From contig CAYVRP010000018.1 of the NCBI GenBank assembly GCA_964454025.1, positions 30,395 to 94,394 on the forward strand: DNA of 64,000 bases, in the 5' to 3' direction. Below, in pieces: positions 1 through 12,000 of the stretch. Position 1 is the stretch's first letter. Each line of letters starts with the position of its first letter. Origin of the DNA: JAFGBI01 sp964454025. Lineage in GTDB: Bacteria > Myxococcota_A > Polyangia > Polyangiales > Polyangiaceae. The notes under the pieces were generated by a model. It saw nothing but the letters and a program-made list of their open reading frames with translations, was not told the DNA's origin and did not search any database. Made by a program: the position numbers and the translations under genes.

Positions 1-714
1 GAACCCGTGCCGCGCGGCGACGCGCGCGACGACGACGTTCTCCCACACGTGCGGCAGCGGTACATGCCGCACGATCTCGGCGGGCGGGAGCATGGCCAAG
101 AGCTCGGACTCCGTGAACGGCGTCCCGCGGTGACCGGCGTCGAGGGCGCGCTCGACGAGCTTGCCGAGCTCGGAGCGGGGCAGGCGCGTGGCGAGCTCGG
201 CGACGCCGATCGCCTCCACCACGTCGCGGTGCGTGATCAGCGCCTCGGCGAGCGCGCGCTCGATCACGAAGGCGATCTGCCGGCGAGCCCGGTCCGTCTC
301 GACGTGGTTGGCCGGGCTCGCCTTCCAGAATTCCCCCTCCACGCAGAAGGACCAGAGCTTCGACGCGTCGAGGTAGCGGACCCGATCGTCCGGGTCGAAG
401 ATGGCGACGATCGACTCGGGATCGGTTTCGCCCTCGTCGAGCGCGATCTGGAGGTCCTCGCCGGCGGACTCCGCGCTCTTGCGCACCGCGATCTTGTGCC
501 GCACCCCCGTCGTCAGCACGAGCATCTGCGCCCGGAGCTCCGGCTGGTTCGCGAGCCCGCGCATGATGGCGTGGGGCGGGAAGTGGCGGATGAAATCGGC
601 CGCACCTCGGAGCTCGATCTCCAGCGCGTGCTCGATGCAGTGCGCCAGGAACCGCTCGCGCGCCGATGGCAGCTTCGACTCGAAATGGGAACCCTCGGCC
701 GCGACGTCCACCAT
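1..714 (-). CDS. Protein of unknown function, C-terminus cut by window edge
   Basis: This reading frame starts with ATG at 714 and stays open for 238 codons to base 1, so its 3' end lies outside the window. A purine-rich stretch (GGGAAAGGTGA) ends four bases before the ATG and can act as ribosome binding site. The visible protein is soluble, with no signal peptide or membrane segment. It is mixed alpha/beta with an acidic middle, and includes FIRHFPPHAIMRGLA near residue 40 and LLAMLPPAEIVRHVPLPHVW near residue 210, two helical blocks of similar style. I do not recognise the family and assign no function. Third codon positions are almost all G or C, as in confirmed genes here, which supports it as a real gene. 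The next gene on this strand lies upstream at 887-2467, 172 bases away. Confidence 0.72.
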   Translation of the reverse strand, partial: MVDVAAEGSHFESKLPSARERFLAHCIEHALEIELRGAADFIRHFPPHAIMRGLANQPELRAQMLVLTTGVRHKIAVRKSAESAGEDLQIALDEGETDPESIVAIFDPDDRVRYLDASKLWSFCVEGEFWKASPANHVETDRARRQIAFVIERALAEALITHRDVVEAIGVAELATRLPRSELGKLVERALDAGHRGTPFTESELLAMLPPAEIVRHVPLPHVWENVVVARVAARHGF

Positions 715-886
715 GCTCACCTTTCCCGCGCCGGCGCTGTAGCTCGACGCTGCGAGGAGAGGGTACGGAAGTTTCTTCCCGGAACCAAGCGCCGTGACGG
801 CGCCGCCACGCGAGCGCGTCCCCGCGGCGCGGCGGGGGGAACCGTCACCGTCCGGCGTCGCCAGGTCCACGCGGGCCGGGCTCGGG

Positions 887-2467
887 TCAGTCGGTCACGG
901 CCGCGGCCGTCGCGGCGGCGGCGGTGGCTCGCGCGAGAGCTTCGGTGCGGGTGTCCTGCGCGGCTGCCCGCTCCGCGGCCGCGCGATAGCGCCGCTCGAG
1001 ATCCAGGAAGAACGCCCTCGCGCCCGCGGACGGCGGCGCCAGCCCCAGGATCAGCGCGGCGTCGAAGCCCGCGCGCGCGGCCGGCTCGCCGCCGCCTCGG
1101 GCGAGCGCGTCGAGCGCCGTGAGGTCCGGGGGTCCGTCGGGGAACGGCCCGCGGCTCATCATCTCCGCGGCGTCGCGCGCACCCCGGCCCAGCGCGCGGG
1201 ATACCGCCGCGAGCAGCCTCGCGTCCGCCGCCTGGCCACCGGCACGTTCGAGCGGAGCGAGGACGCGGAGCGCGGCCTCGAAGTCCGCCGCGCGCCAGTA
1301 CCGCTGCCCGCTCCGCACGAGGGCCTGCCCCAGCAGCAGGCGCGCCTCGGGCCGGAGCGACGACGCGTCGGCGGCGGCGCGCGCGGTGGCAGGCAACCCG
1401 CGCTCCAGCAGCGCCCGCAGCAGGGACGGATCGCCCGCGTCGAGGCCGGGCAACACCCGTTCGACATAGAAGGTCGGCAAGTGCGCGGCCAGGACTCGCG
1501 CTGGCGTGCCGAGGTCGACCGCCGGGAGCGCCGGGAGCAGCAGGCCGTCGAGCGCATCGATGCGGCGGCCGGCGTACACCTCGGAGAGCAGCGCGCGCGC
1601 CCGGTCGACCCGCGCGTCCGCCAGGACCCCGACCTCGGCCATCACGCGGAGGCCGACGAGCGCCGCGTCGCGTCCGCGCGCCTTGCGCGGCTCGAGGGCC
1701 TGGTCGAGCGAGCCGAAGTAGGCGTCCCTGAGCTCCTCGTCGGCGTCGAGGTCGCTCGGCAGCGGCACCGCGCGCACGGCGGCTACGAAGCGCATGTCCG
1801 CCAGCCCGGCGTGCACGGCGACGATCCCCTTGCCGTAGCCGGAGAGCCTGGACCCGCGCTCGGCCAGCCGCTGGATCGCCTGCGCCTGCCCCAGGATCCA
1901 CCCCGCGAGCACCTCGCGGAGGAAGGCCTGGAACCGCTCCTTGGCGAAGGGCGGCTCGAGCTCGGGCGCGGCGCCCACCAGCCGATCGCGCTGGGCGGCG
2001 AGGGCGAGCGCCTCGAGGGTGTCGCGCAGGTCCCCGTCCGGGGTCGCATCGGCGCGGTCGGCGAGCTCGCCGAGGATCACGTCTCCGCACTCGGGGGGCG
2101 CGAGCTCCGCGCGGAGCGCGGCCACCACGCCGGGGGGGAGCCAGGGGCAGGGCAGCAGGGTCGCGAGCGCCAGGTCGCGCCGGAGCGAGTCGGGCAGCGC
2201 GAGCGCGCTCGCCAGCGCCACGTCGCCCGGTCCCGACGCCGTGCAGGGGGCGGGCGATTGGTGGGCGACGTAGCCGTCGCACGAGGCGGGAGCGGGTGGG
2301 ATGGCGCCGAAGGCGCGGGTCGGCGCGGGGGCCACCGCCGGCGTCGCCTCCGAGGTCGGCGGGGTCGCCGCCGTGACCGGGGCGCCGGGCCGCGGGGCCG
2401 CGCAGGCGACCAGGAGCATGGCGGCGGCGGCCCGGCGCGACGAGCGGACCAGCGAGTCGATGCGCAT
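887..2467 (-). CDS. Helical-repeat lipoprotein of unknown function
   Basis: A 526-residue protein. I place the start at ATG 2467 because it follows AGGCGG at good spacing and because the first residues then form a lipoprotein signal: basic MRIDSLVRSSRR, a short hydrophobic core and lipobox MLLVAC. A longer in-frame start at 2542 would add an Arg/Pro-rich leader that does not look like protein. After an Ala/Pro/Thr-rich linker the chain is almost entirely amphipathic helices, with stretches such as ARLLLGQALVRSGQRYWRA that resemble degenerate tetratricopeptide-like repeats. It should be a periplasmic or outer-membrane-anchored scaffold. Similar Ala/Arg-rich TPR lipoproteins occur at 18686-20020 and 62484-63710, so this genome uses the design repeatedly. 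No enzyme motif is visible and no function is assigned. Confidence 0.8.
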   Translation of the reverse strand: MRIDSLVRSSRRAAAAMLLVACAAPRPGAPVTAATPPTSEATPAVAPAPTRAFGAIPPAPASCDGYVAHQSPAPCTASGPGDVALASALALPDSLRRDLALATLLPCPWLPPGVVAALRAELAPPECGDVILGELADRADATPDGDLRDTLEALALAAQRDRLVGAAPELEPPFAKERFQAFLREVLAGWILGQAQAIQRLAERGSRLSGYGKGIVAVHAGLADMRFVAAVRAVPLPSDLDADEELRDAYFGSLDQALEPRKARGRDAALVGLRVMAEVGVLADARVDRARALLSEVYAGRRIDALDGLLLPALPAVDLGTPARVLAAHLPTFYVERVLPGLDAGDPSLLRALLERGLPATARAAADASSLRPEARLLLGQALVRSGQRYWRAADFEAALRVLAPLERAGGQAADARLLAAVSRALGRGARDAAEMMSRGPFPDGPPDLTALDALARGGGEPAARAGFDAALILGLAPPSAGARAFFLDLERRYRAAAERAAAQDTRTEALARATAAAATAAAVTD

Positions 2468-2553
2468 GGACCGCCTCGTACGCGCGCCGCTCGCCCGCCG
2501 CAATCCCGGCTCGCGCGGCGGGCGCGGCGGACGCGCGGGCACTGACGCGCGAA

Positions 2554-2577
2554 GGCCCCGGGAGCGCTCCCGAGGCC
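2554..2577 (-). terminator. Second, distal hairpin after the nifJ operon
   Basis: A 24-base near-perfect inverted repeat (GGCC, one mismatch, CGGGAGCGCTCCCG, one mismatch, GGCC). It lies 54 bases beyond the stop of the gene ending at 2631 and is followed on the minus strand by TTCGCGCG. There is no long T run, so it is a candidate only. It lies between two minus-strand genes and may back up the hairpin at 2586-2615. Confidence 0.45.
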
Positions 2578-2585
2578 TCCGCGGT

Positions 2586-2615
2586 CGCCGCGCCGGCCTG
2601 CGGCCGGGCGCGGCG
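2586..2615 (-). terminator. Strong hairpin just after the nifJ operon
   Basis: Bases 2586-2598 (CGCCGCGCCGGCC) pair with 2602-2615 with one bulged base and a three-base loop, giving about 13 base pairs. It sits 15 bases beyond the stop codon of the dihydroorotate-dehydrogenase-like gene on the minus strand. Its position and stability fit an intrinsic terminator, but a T tract is missing, as is common at this GC content. Confidence 0.5.
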
Positions 2616-2630
2616 TCTCTCGCGCCGTCC

Positions 2631-3629
2631 CTAGAGCATGCTCTTCGCGTATCCCTGCAGGATCTTCACGTAGTTGCCGCGCTCATAGAGCTCGGCGTTG
2701 GGGCTCTTGGCGAGGTTCATGCTTCCCTGGCTCTGCCGGAGGGAGTCGTACTCGTGCTCTGTCAGCCAGGTTTCGAGCTCCTGGCGCATGGCCGCCAGGA
2801 CCTTGGGCCCCTTCTGGATCGCCGCCGACACGATCTGCACGCCGTGCGCCCCGGCCATGACCGCCTTGAGGGCGTCGATGCCCGAGTGCACGCCGCCGGT
2901 CACGCCGAGGCTCATCCGCACCCGGCCCGAGAGCAGGGCCAACCACCGCAGGCGGAGCAGGAGCTCGTCCGGGGTGGAGAGCTGAAGCCGCTGCGACACC
3001 TCGAGCTTCTCGACGTCGATGTCTGGCTGGTAGAAGCGGTTGAAGACGACCAGCCCCCGAGCGCCCGCGCTCTCGATCGCGAGCGCGAGGTTGGTGAGGG
3101 AGGTGAAGAACGGCGAGATCTTCACCGCCACCGGCAGCTTGGTGGCGCCCACCACCTCGCCGACGAGCGTGATGAGCCGGGCCTCGACCTCGGCCGCGGT
3201 GCGCCGCGGATCGTGGGCCACCGAGTAGACGTTGAGCTCGATGGCGTCGGCGCCCGCCTGCTCGATCTGCTTGGTGTACTGCACCCAGCCGCCCGGGGTC
3301 ACGCCGTTGAGCGAGCCGATGACCGGACAGCTCACGGTCGCCTTCACCTTCCGGATCTGCTCGAGGTAGGCGTCGGGGCCGAGCACGAAGTCGCTGGGGG
3401 CGGGGAGGTAGCTCGCGGCCTCGGGCGAGGACTCGCCGTGGGCGGCGATGGCCGCGGCCGTCGCCTGCTCGCGCTTGATCTGCTCCTCGAACAGCGAGTG
3501 CATCACGATCGCCGCCACGCCCGCGTCCTCGGCCTGCTTGACCTTGTCGAGGTCGTCGCAGAGCGGTGAGGCGCCGAGCATCAGCGGGTGCTTGAGGTTC
3601 AGTCCGAGATAGGTCGTGGAAAGATCCAT
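2631..3629 (-). CDS. Dihydroorotate dehydrogenase-like flavoprotein, partner of NifJ
   Basis: A 332-residue TIM-barrel flavoprotein of the dihydroorotate dehydrogenase-like group. It starts MDLSTTYLGLNLKHPLMLGA, the usual N-terminus of the family. It keeps the FMN-phosphate region near the C-terminus (SLGVTGGVHSGIDALKAVMA and GAHGVQIVSA) and an internal AVKISPF strand where the flavin-contacting lysine is expected. ATG 3629 follows AGGGAGG at good spacing and lies 18 bases after the nifJ stop, so the two genes form an operon. In sequenced bacteria this subfamily is often adjacent to pyruvate:ferredoxin oxidoreductase, and it is distinct from biosynthetic PyrD. True pyrimidine synthesis is therefore not the likely role. 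A flavin-linked electron-transfer or redox function coupled to ferredoxin is plausible but unproven. Two hairpins follow the gene. Confidence 0.88.
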   Translation of the reverse strand: MDLSTTYLGLNLKHPLMLGASPLCDDLDKVKQAEDAGVAAIVMHSLFEEQIKREQATAAAIAAHGESSPEAASYLPAPSDFVLGPDAYLEQIRKVKATVSCPVIGSLNGVTPGGWVQYTKQIEQAGADAIELNVYSVAHDPRRTAAEVEARLITLVGEVVGATKLPVAVKISPFFTSLTNLALAIESAGARGLVVFNRFYQPDIDVEKLEVSQRLQLSTPDELLLRLRWLALLSGRVRMSLGVTGGVHSGIDALKAVMAGAHGVQIVSAAIQKGPKVLAAMRQELETWLTEHEYDSLRQSQGSMNLAKSPNAELYERGNYVKILQGYAKSML

Positions 3630-3647
3630 GTTCGTCTCGCCTCCCTG

Positions 3648-7226
<3,579 letters not shown>

Positions 7227-7481
7227 GCGCCTCTTCGATGGTTGGGGGATGCACCCGTGACGCTAGTGCCACGGGCAGACTGCGCCGCGCGTTACCGGGG
7301 CGACGCTTCGGTAGTGCCGCGAGGCCTCGTCCGCGCCGGGGGGACGCGAGAGGGACGTGGCGCGGGCATTGTGCACGAGTCGAGCCCGCTCGTTACCCCA
7401 AAGAAGCATCACGGCCGATTTTCGTGCGGCGCGGCGTTCCGAGGCGCAATTCTCGGTGGCTTTCGCCGCTGCTACCACCGG

Positions 7482-8252
7482 TTACGTAGCGTCACCTCTC
7501 CACGCGGCGCCGGCACCGCTGGCGGTCTGCCGCTCGGCGTCCACGGCCTCGCGGTACGCGGCCGCGACGTCCTGCGTGCCCCCCAGGCGCTCCAGGTGCT
7601 CGTGGAGGCAGCCGAGGTAGATGGTGAACGGCACGACGTTGCCGTGAAGAACCGTCCCCACGTCGCGACACTGCACCAGCGCGCGATGGAAGGTGCGGCG
7701 GAGGGCCGCCAGCGAGAAGGCGCCGCGGCTCGGGTCGCCCCCGAGGTGCTCCCGGAAGGTGCCCCGCGCGGGGCCGAGCCCGATCCGCTCGAGCGCGGCG
7801 TCGAAGCGCGGCGCGTCACCGCCGCACGCGCCGGCGTAGAGCTCGCGCAGGCTCGCCGCGAAATCGGGCGCCCAGCGGACGTAGAGCGGGCGCGGGCTCC
7901 AGTAGAGCACGCCTTCCCCCGACTCGAAGCGCTTGCTCCGGAGATCCAGGATCGCGACGTCGCTGGCGACGAGCTGGAAGAAGAAGAGCGTGAGGACCGC
8001 GCGGCCGCGCCGCGCGGCCCCCATGTCCTCGGTGCCCCGGGCATCCGAGAGACGGACGGGGATCGGCGACGCGGCCAGCCGCCGCCCCGCCGCCCGGCGG
8101 AGGCGGTCGAACTCGCCGCGCCGGAGCGCGTTGCCGGCCAGCTCCTGGAGCTGCTGCGTCAAGGTACGGGCGGGGAGCAGGTCGAAGATCGGTGGCGACA
8201 CGAGGTCGACGAGCGGCTCCCACTCACTGCCGCGCAACAGCGTGCGCCACAT
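7482..8252 (-). CDS. Protein of unknown function
   Basis: A 256-residue soluble protein starting at ATG 8252. No signal peptide or long membrane helix is visible, although AVLTLFFFQLVASDVAIL (about residues 85-102) is a buried hydrophobic strand or helix. It contains conserved-looking blocks such as SPRPLYVRWAPDFAASLREL and RTFHRALVQCRDVGTVLHGN, and a C-terminal YLGCLHEHLERLGG helix. I do not recognise the family. Codon usage matches its neighbours, which supports it as real. It lies on the same strand as the quinone oxidoreductase-like gene, 105 bases downstream of that gene's stop, so the two could be cotranscribed. The nifJ gene follows after 255 bases. No function is assigned. Confidence 0.75.
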   Translation of the reverse strand: MWRTLLRGSEWEPLVDLVSPPIFDLLPARTLTQQLQELAGNALRRGEFDRLRRAAGRRLAASPIPVRLSDARGTEDMGAARRGRAVLTLFFFQLVASDVAILDLRSKRFESGEGVLYWSPRPLYVRWAPDFAASLRELYAGACGGDAPRFDAALERIGLGPARGTFREHLGGDPSRGAFSLAALRRTFHRALVQCRDVGTVLHGNVVPFTIYLGCLHEHLERLGGTQDVAAAYREAVDAERQTASGAGAAWRGDAT

Positions 8253-8357
8253 GGCCCCGCATCGTCCTCCGCCGCGCCGCCGTTGCCAAGAGGCGCCGCC
8301 GCCGGTCGGGCTGCGCGGCGGGCGGCCGGCGCTCCCGGGGGCGTGGCGCCGTGGACC

Positions 8358-9383
8358 TCAGTCGGGGATGAGGAGGATCTTGCCCGAGCCTCGCCCGGAC
8401 TCGAGCTCCGCGTGGGCCTCGGCGACGCGGGAGAAGGGGTAGCGGCTGCCCACGTGGGGACGGACGCGGCCCGCCCGGTACAGCGCGATGAGCTCGAGCC
8501 CTTCGGCGCGGATGAGGTCGGCGTGGTCCCACAGGTGGCCGATGTTGACCCCGGCGACCCCGCGGTTGTCGTCGAGGAAGCTCAGGGGCGTGAAGGGCGG
8601 CTCCTTCTTCACCTGGCGCAGCAGGCTGATGATCTCGCGCCGCCCGCCCGCGACGACCTGCGCGAGCCCGAAGATCACGAGCAGCCCCGCGGGACGGAGG
8701 AGGGAGTAGCCGGTGGCCCACTGGGCGATGCCGCCCAGCGGATCGAGGACCAGATCGACCCCCTCGCCGCCGGTGAGGCGCCGGACCGCCTCGGCGTAGT
8801 CTTCCTGCCGGTAGTCGATGGGGTGCGTGCAGCCCTGGGTCCGGACGAAGTCGAACTTCTCTGCGGGCGCGGTGCCGAAGGTGACGACCTCGGGGACGTC
8901 GCGGCAGAGCTGCAGTACGGCCGTCCCCACGCCGCCGGCGGCCATGTGCACCAACACGCGATCACCGGCGCGCAGGCGCCACACCCGGTGCAGCATGTGG
9001 TAGGCGGTGACGTAGTTGACCGGGAGCGCGGCGCCGTCCTCGAAGCTCATCTCCGGAGGCATCGGCGCCAGGTGGTCGGCGCTGACGCAGACGTGGCTGG
9101 CCTGGCCGCCGAAGCGGGACATGTAGATGACGCGCTCGCCGACCCGCGCCGGATCCACGCCGGGTCCCACGCGATCGATCACGCCCGCGCCCTCGTAGCC
9201 GAGCACGCACGGCGGTCGAGGCGCGTCGGGGTAGGTCCCGCGGCGCGCCATGACCTCGGCGAAGTTCAGCCCCACCGCGCGGGTGACCACCCGGACCTCA
9301 CCCGGCCCCGGCTCGGGATCGGGGGTCTGTCGGACCTCGAGCACCTCGAGGCCGCCGTGACGGGTCACCCAGACGGCGCGCAT
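8358..9383 (-). CDS. Medium-chain dehydrogenase/reductase, quinone oxidoreductase/VAT-1 type
   Basis: A 341-residue member of the zinc-independent branch of the MDR superfamily, probably an NAD(P)H-dependent quinone or enone reductase. The N-terminal GroES-like domain opens MRAVWVTRHGGLEVLEVRQ and contains RRGTYPDAPRPPCVLGYEGA, typical of quinone oxidoreductases and VAT-1 homologues. The Rossmann domain has VLVHMAAGGVGTAVLQL near residue 145, with the AAGGVG nucleotide-binding loop. The structural zinc cysteines of alcohol dehydrogenases are absent, in keeping with the subgroup. The C-terminus (HVGSRYPFSRVAEAHAELES followed by GRGSGKILL) is canonical for the family. ATG 9383 is the only reasonable start. 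The substrate cannot be read from sequence. Confidence 0.92.
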   Translation of the reverse strand: MRAVWVTRHGGLEVLEVRQTPDPEPGPGEVRVVTRAVGLNFAEVMARRGTYPDAPRPPCVLGYEGAGVIDRVGPGVDPARVGERVIYMSRFGGQASHVCVSADHLAPMPPEMSFEDGAALPVNYVTAYHMLHRVWRLRAGDRVLVHMAAGGVGTAVLQLCRDVPEVVTFGTAPAEKFDFVRTQGCTHPIDYRQEDYAEAVRRLTGGEGVDLVLDPLGGIAQWATGYSLLRPAGLLVIFGLAQVVAGGRREIISLLRQVKKEPPFTPLSFLDDNRGVAGVNIGHLWDHADLIRAEGLELIALYRAGRVRPHVGSRYPFSRVAEAHAELESGRGSGKILLIPD

Positions 9384-9987
9384 GGGGGCCGTATATCAGA
9401 CCGAGCTCTGGCCGCGAACGGCGGCCTCGGCCGGGCGGGGCGCGGGCGCCGGTGCGCGGGCGCTCCCGGGCTCGGCCCGGCGTCACCGGCGCCGGGAGCG
9501 CGCGCGCTCGTCTCGGGTCTGGTCGCGCGCGGCCTCGACCCGCCGGGCTGTCCCGCGTCAGCTCCGTCGGGCGCTGCGCGGCGGTGCCGATCGCGCAGCG
9601 CCTTCTCGGCCGGCCTGCGCGCGTCGGCCCCTCGCACTGCACCCTGACGTGGAGCGGCGCGGCGGGGATCCGGATCGCGGGCACCAGGAAGGCCAGGCAC
9701 TCCCGGAAGAGGGTCGGGTTGCGGCGGGCGAGTCGATCCTCGACGAGGCGGCGCGGCTGACGGGCGCGGGGCTCCGACGGGCGCTCCCGGGTGCGGAGCT
9801 CCCACCCCATCAAGGATCGCCGCCGTCCGACCCGAGCCCGCCCCGCGCCGCCGTCGTGCAGCGGCGACGCGGGGCGGTGTCGGGGGAGGCGATCGCGCGG
9901 GCCGCTGCGCGGCCGCTCCGCCCTCGATCCTCGCGCGCCGATCGAGGTCGGCTTGAAACCCGGCCCGCGCCCCCTAAGCTCGCCCTC
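9384..9987. other. 604-base gap between divergent genes, no supported gene
   Basis: This region separates the minus-strand MDR gene from the plus-strand ABC importer operon and should hold both promoters. No clear promoter pair was found. On the minus strand a frame beginning at ATG 9810 has a stretch (about 9660-9760, including RRNPTLFRECLAFLVPAIRI) with nearly all G/C third positions. The frame then decays into Arg/Pro-rich text and runs 85 bases into the MDR gene. It may be a remnant or chance and is not annotated as a gene. Confidence 0.5.
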
Positions 9988-12000
9988 GTGACGCCTGCCC
10001 GCCGCGCCCTCCGCTGGTCGATCGCGGCGGCGCTCGTGCTCGCCTGCACCAACGACCCTTACCCGGCGGCGGACTCGGGCGCGAAGGTGCTCTACCGCCC
10101 CTTCTCCGAGGCGCCGAAGACGCTCGACCCTGCGGTCGCGTACACGACGACGGCTCACGACATCAACGGCCTCGTGAACGTCTCGTTGCTCGAGTACCAC
10201 TACCTCAAGCGCCCCTACGCCCTCGCCCCGGGGCTGGCGCGCGCCGTCCCCGTCGCCGAGCGCAGGGGCGACCGGACCGCCTACCGCTTCGAGCTCTACC
10301 CCGATCTCAGGTTCCAGGACGATCCGTGCTTCGCCGCGCACCACGGGGGGGCGAAGACGCGTCCCCTCACGGCGCACGACGTCGAGTTCGCGCTGCTGCG
10401 CATCGCCGACCCCGCGGTGAACAGCCCCGCGCTCGAGCCCTTCGCCCACGTCGAGGGTTTCCTCGCGTTCCGCGATCGGCTCACCGCCCTGCGCGCCGCG
10501 GAGCCGGCCGTGGCGGAGCTGCCCGTGACGGAGCAGTACCAGCGGGCGGGACGGATCGCGGGCGTCGCCGTGCGCTCGGATACCGTGCTCGAGCTGACCC
10601 TCGCCGAACCGTACCCGCAGATCCTCTACTGGTTCACCATGCCGTTCACGGCGCCGATGCCGTGGGAGGCCGTGGCCTACTACGACGGCCGGGATGGCCG
10701 CCCGCACCTCGGGGATCACCCGGTGGGCGCCGGGCCCTACCGCGTCGCGATGTACGACAAGCAGAGCCGGATCGTCCTCGAGCAGAACCCCAACTGGCAC
10801 GGCCTGCGGCACCCCGAGTGGAAGGCTCCGGGGACCGTATTCCCGCTGGACGTGCCGCCCGAGGATCTCGAGGTCATCGTGCCCCCCGAGGTGCGCGGGG
10901 CGCGCCTGCCCTTCATCGAGCGCATCGAGCTCCGCCGCGAGAAGGAGCGGATCCCGGCCTTCAATAAGTTCCTCCAAGGCTACTACGACTCCTCGGGCAT
11001 CGTGAAGGAGAGCTTCGACAAGGTCGTGCAGAACGAGCGACTGTCGCCCGAGATGAGCGAGCGGGGCATCACGCTGCGCAAGTCGGTCGAGCCCGCGATC
11101 TACTACCTCGGCTTCAACATGGACGATCGCGTGCTCGGCGCCCCGGGCGGGGAGCGAGCCAGGAAGCTGCGGCAGGCGATGAGCCTCGCCATCGACGCTG
11201 AGGAGTACCTGCGCCTCTTCCTCAACGGTCGCGGCGTGCCGGCGCAGTCGCTCCTGCCGCCCGGGATCTTCGGCCACGAGCCGGAGTACCGGAACCCCTA
11301 CCGCGTCCGGGACCTCGCGCGCGCCCGGCAGCTGCTGGCGGAGGCGGGCTACCCGGGCGGCGTCGATCCCGTCACGCGTGCCCCGCTGCGCCTCACCTTC
11401 GACACCGGCGACACCAGCGCCGACGGGCGCCTGCACTACACCTACTACGTCAACTCCTGGCGGCGGATCGGGCTCGACGTGGTGCTGGAGGCGACGAACT
11501 ACAACCGCTTCCAGGAGAAGATGCGCGACGGCGGGTTCCAGATCTTCAGCTGGGGCTGGGTCGCGGACTACCCGGACCCGGAGAACTTCCTCTTCTTGCT
11601 CTGGTCCAAGATGTCGCGCAAGGCCAACAACGGACCCAACACGGCCAACTACGCGGATCCCGAGTACGACGCGCAGTTCTTGCGCATGAAGGCCATGGAG
11701 AACGGGCCCGAGCGGCTCGCGATCATCCGCGAGATGCGCGCGCGCATCGAGGCGGACTGCCCCTGGATCCCCCTGTTTTACCCGGAGCAGTACTCGCTCT
11801 ATCACGGCTGGCTCCGGCACGTGAAGCCGATGGGGCTCTCGGTGCCCCTGGCCAAGTACTACGATCTCGACCCGGACCAGCGGCAGGCGCGGCGCCGCGA
11901 CTGGAACCGCCCCGTCCTGTGGCCGGCGTTCGCCGCCGCCCTGCTGCTGGTCGTCGTGCTCGCGCCCGGGATCGTGACGTTCTTCCGGGAGCGCCAGTGA
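9988..12000 (+). CDS. ABC importer substrate-binding lipoprotein (SBP_bac_5) with C-terminal membrane helix
   Basis: A 670-residue family-5 extracellular solute-binding protein (DppA/OppA/NikA type). The GTG at 9988 is chosen because it gives a lipoprotein signal of basic TPARRALRW, a hydrophobic core and lipobox LVLAC. Family landmarks include SEAPKTLDPAVAYTTTAHDI at the N-terminus, VGAGPYRVAMY with the central NPNWHG, RKLRQAMSLAIDAEEYLRLF and, near the C-terminus, WGWVADYPDPENFLF and PWIPLFYPEQYSLY. It should capture oligopeptides or similar ligands in the periplasm and deliver them to the permeases encoded next. At about 670 residues it is longer than usual (500-550). Part of the excess is a C-terminal hydrophobic helix (residues about 642-663, PVLWPAFAAALLLVVVLAPG) followed by basic FFRERQ, so both ends may sit in the inner membrane. 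The stop overlaps the next start by one base (TGATG). Confidence 0.93.
   Translation: MTPARRALRWSIAAALVLACTNDPYPAADSGAKVLYRPFSEAPKTLDPAVAYTTTAHDINGLVNVSLLEYHYLKRPYALAPGLARAVPVAERRGDRTAYRFELYPDLRFQDDPCFAAHHGGAKTRPLTAHDVEFALLRIADPAVNSPALEPFAHVEGFLAFRDRLTALRAAEPAVAELPVTEQYQRAGRIAGVAVRSDTVLELTLAEPYPQILYWFTMPFTAPMPWEAVAYYDGRDGRPHLGDHPVGAGPYRVAMYDKQSRIVLEQNPNWHGLRHPEWKAPGTVFPLDVPPEDLEVIVPPEVRGARLPFIERIELRREKERIPAFNKFLQGYYDSSGIVKESFDKVVQNERLSPEMSERGITLRKSVEPAIYYLGFNMDDRVLGAPGGERARKLRQAMSLAIDAEEYLRLFLNGRGVPAQSLLPPGIFGHEPEYRNPYRVRDLARARQLLAEAGYPGGVDPVTRAPLRLTFDTGDTSADGRLHYTYYVNSWRRIGLDVVLEATNYNRFQEKMRDGGFQIFSWGWVADYPDPENFLFLLWSKMSRKANNGPNTANYADPEYDAQFLRMKAMENGPERLAIIREMRARIEADCPWIPLFYPEQYSLYHGWLRHVKPMGLSVPLAKYYDLDPDQRQARRRDWNRPVLWPAFAAALLLVVVLAPGIVTFFRERQ

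Noticed and set aside
9298..9810. A 170-codon minus-strand frame overlapping the start of the MDR gene
   Set aside because: Only a central stretch looks coding. There is no ribosome binding site, and the overlap with a confirmed gene is 85 bases.
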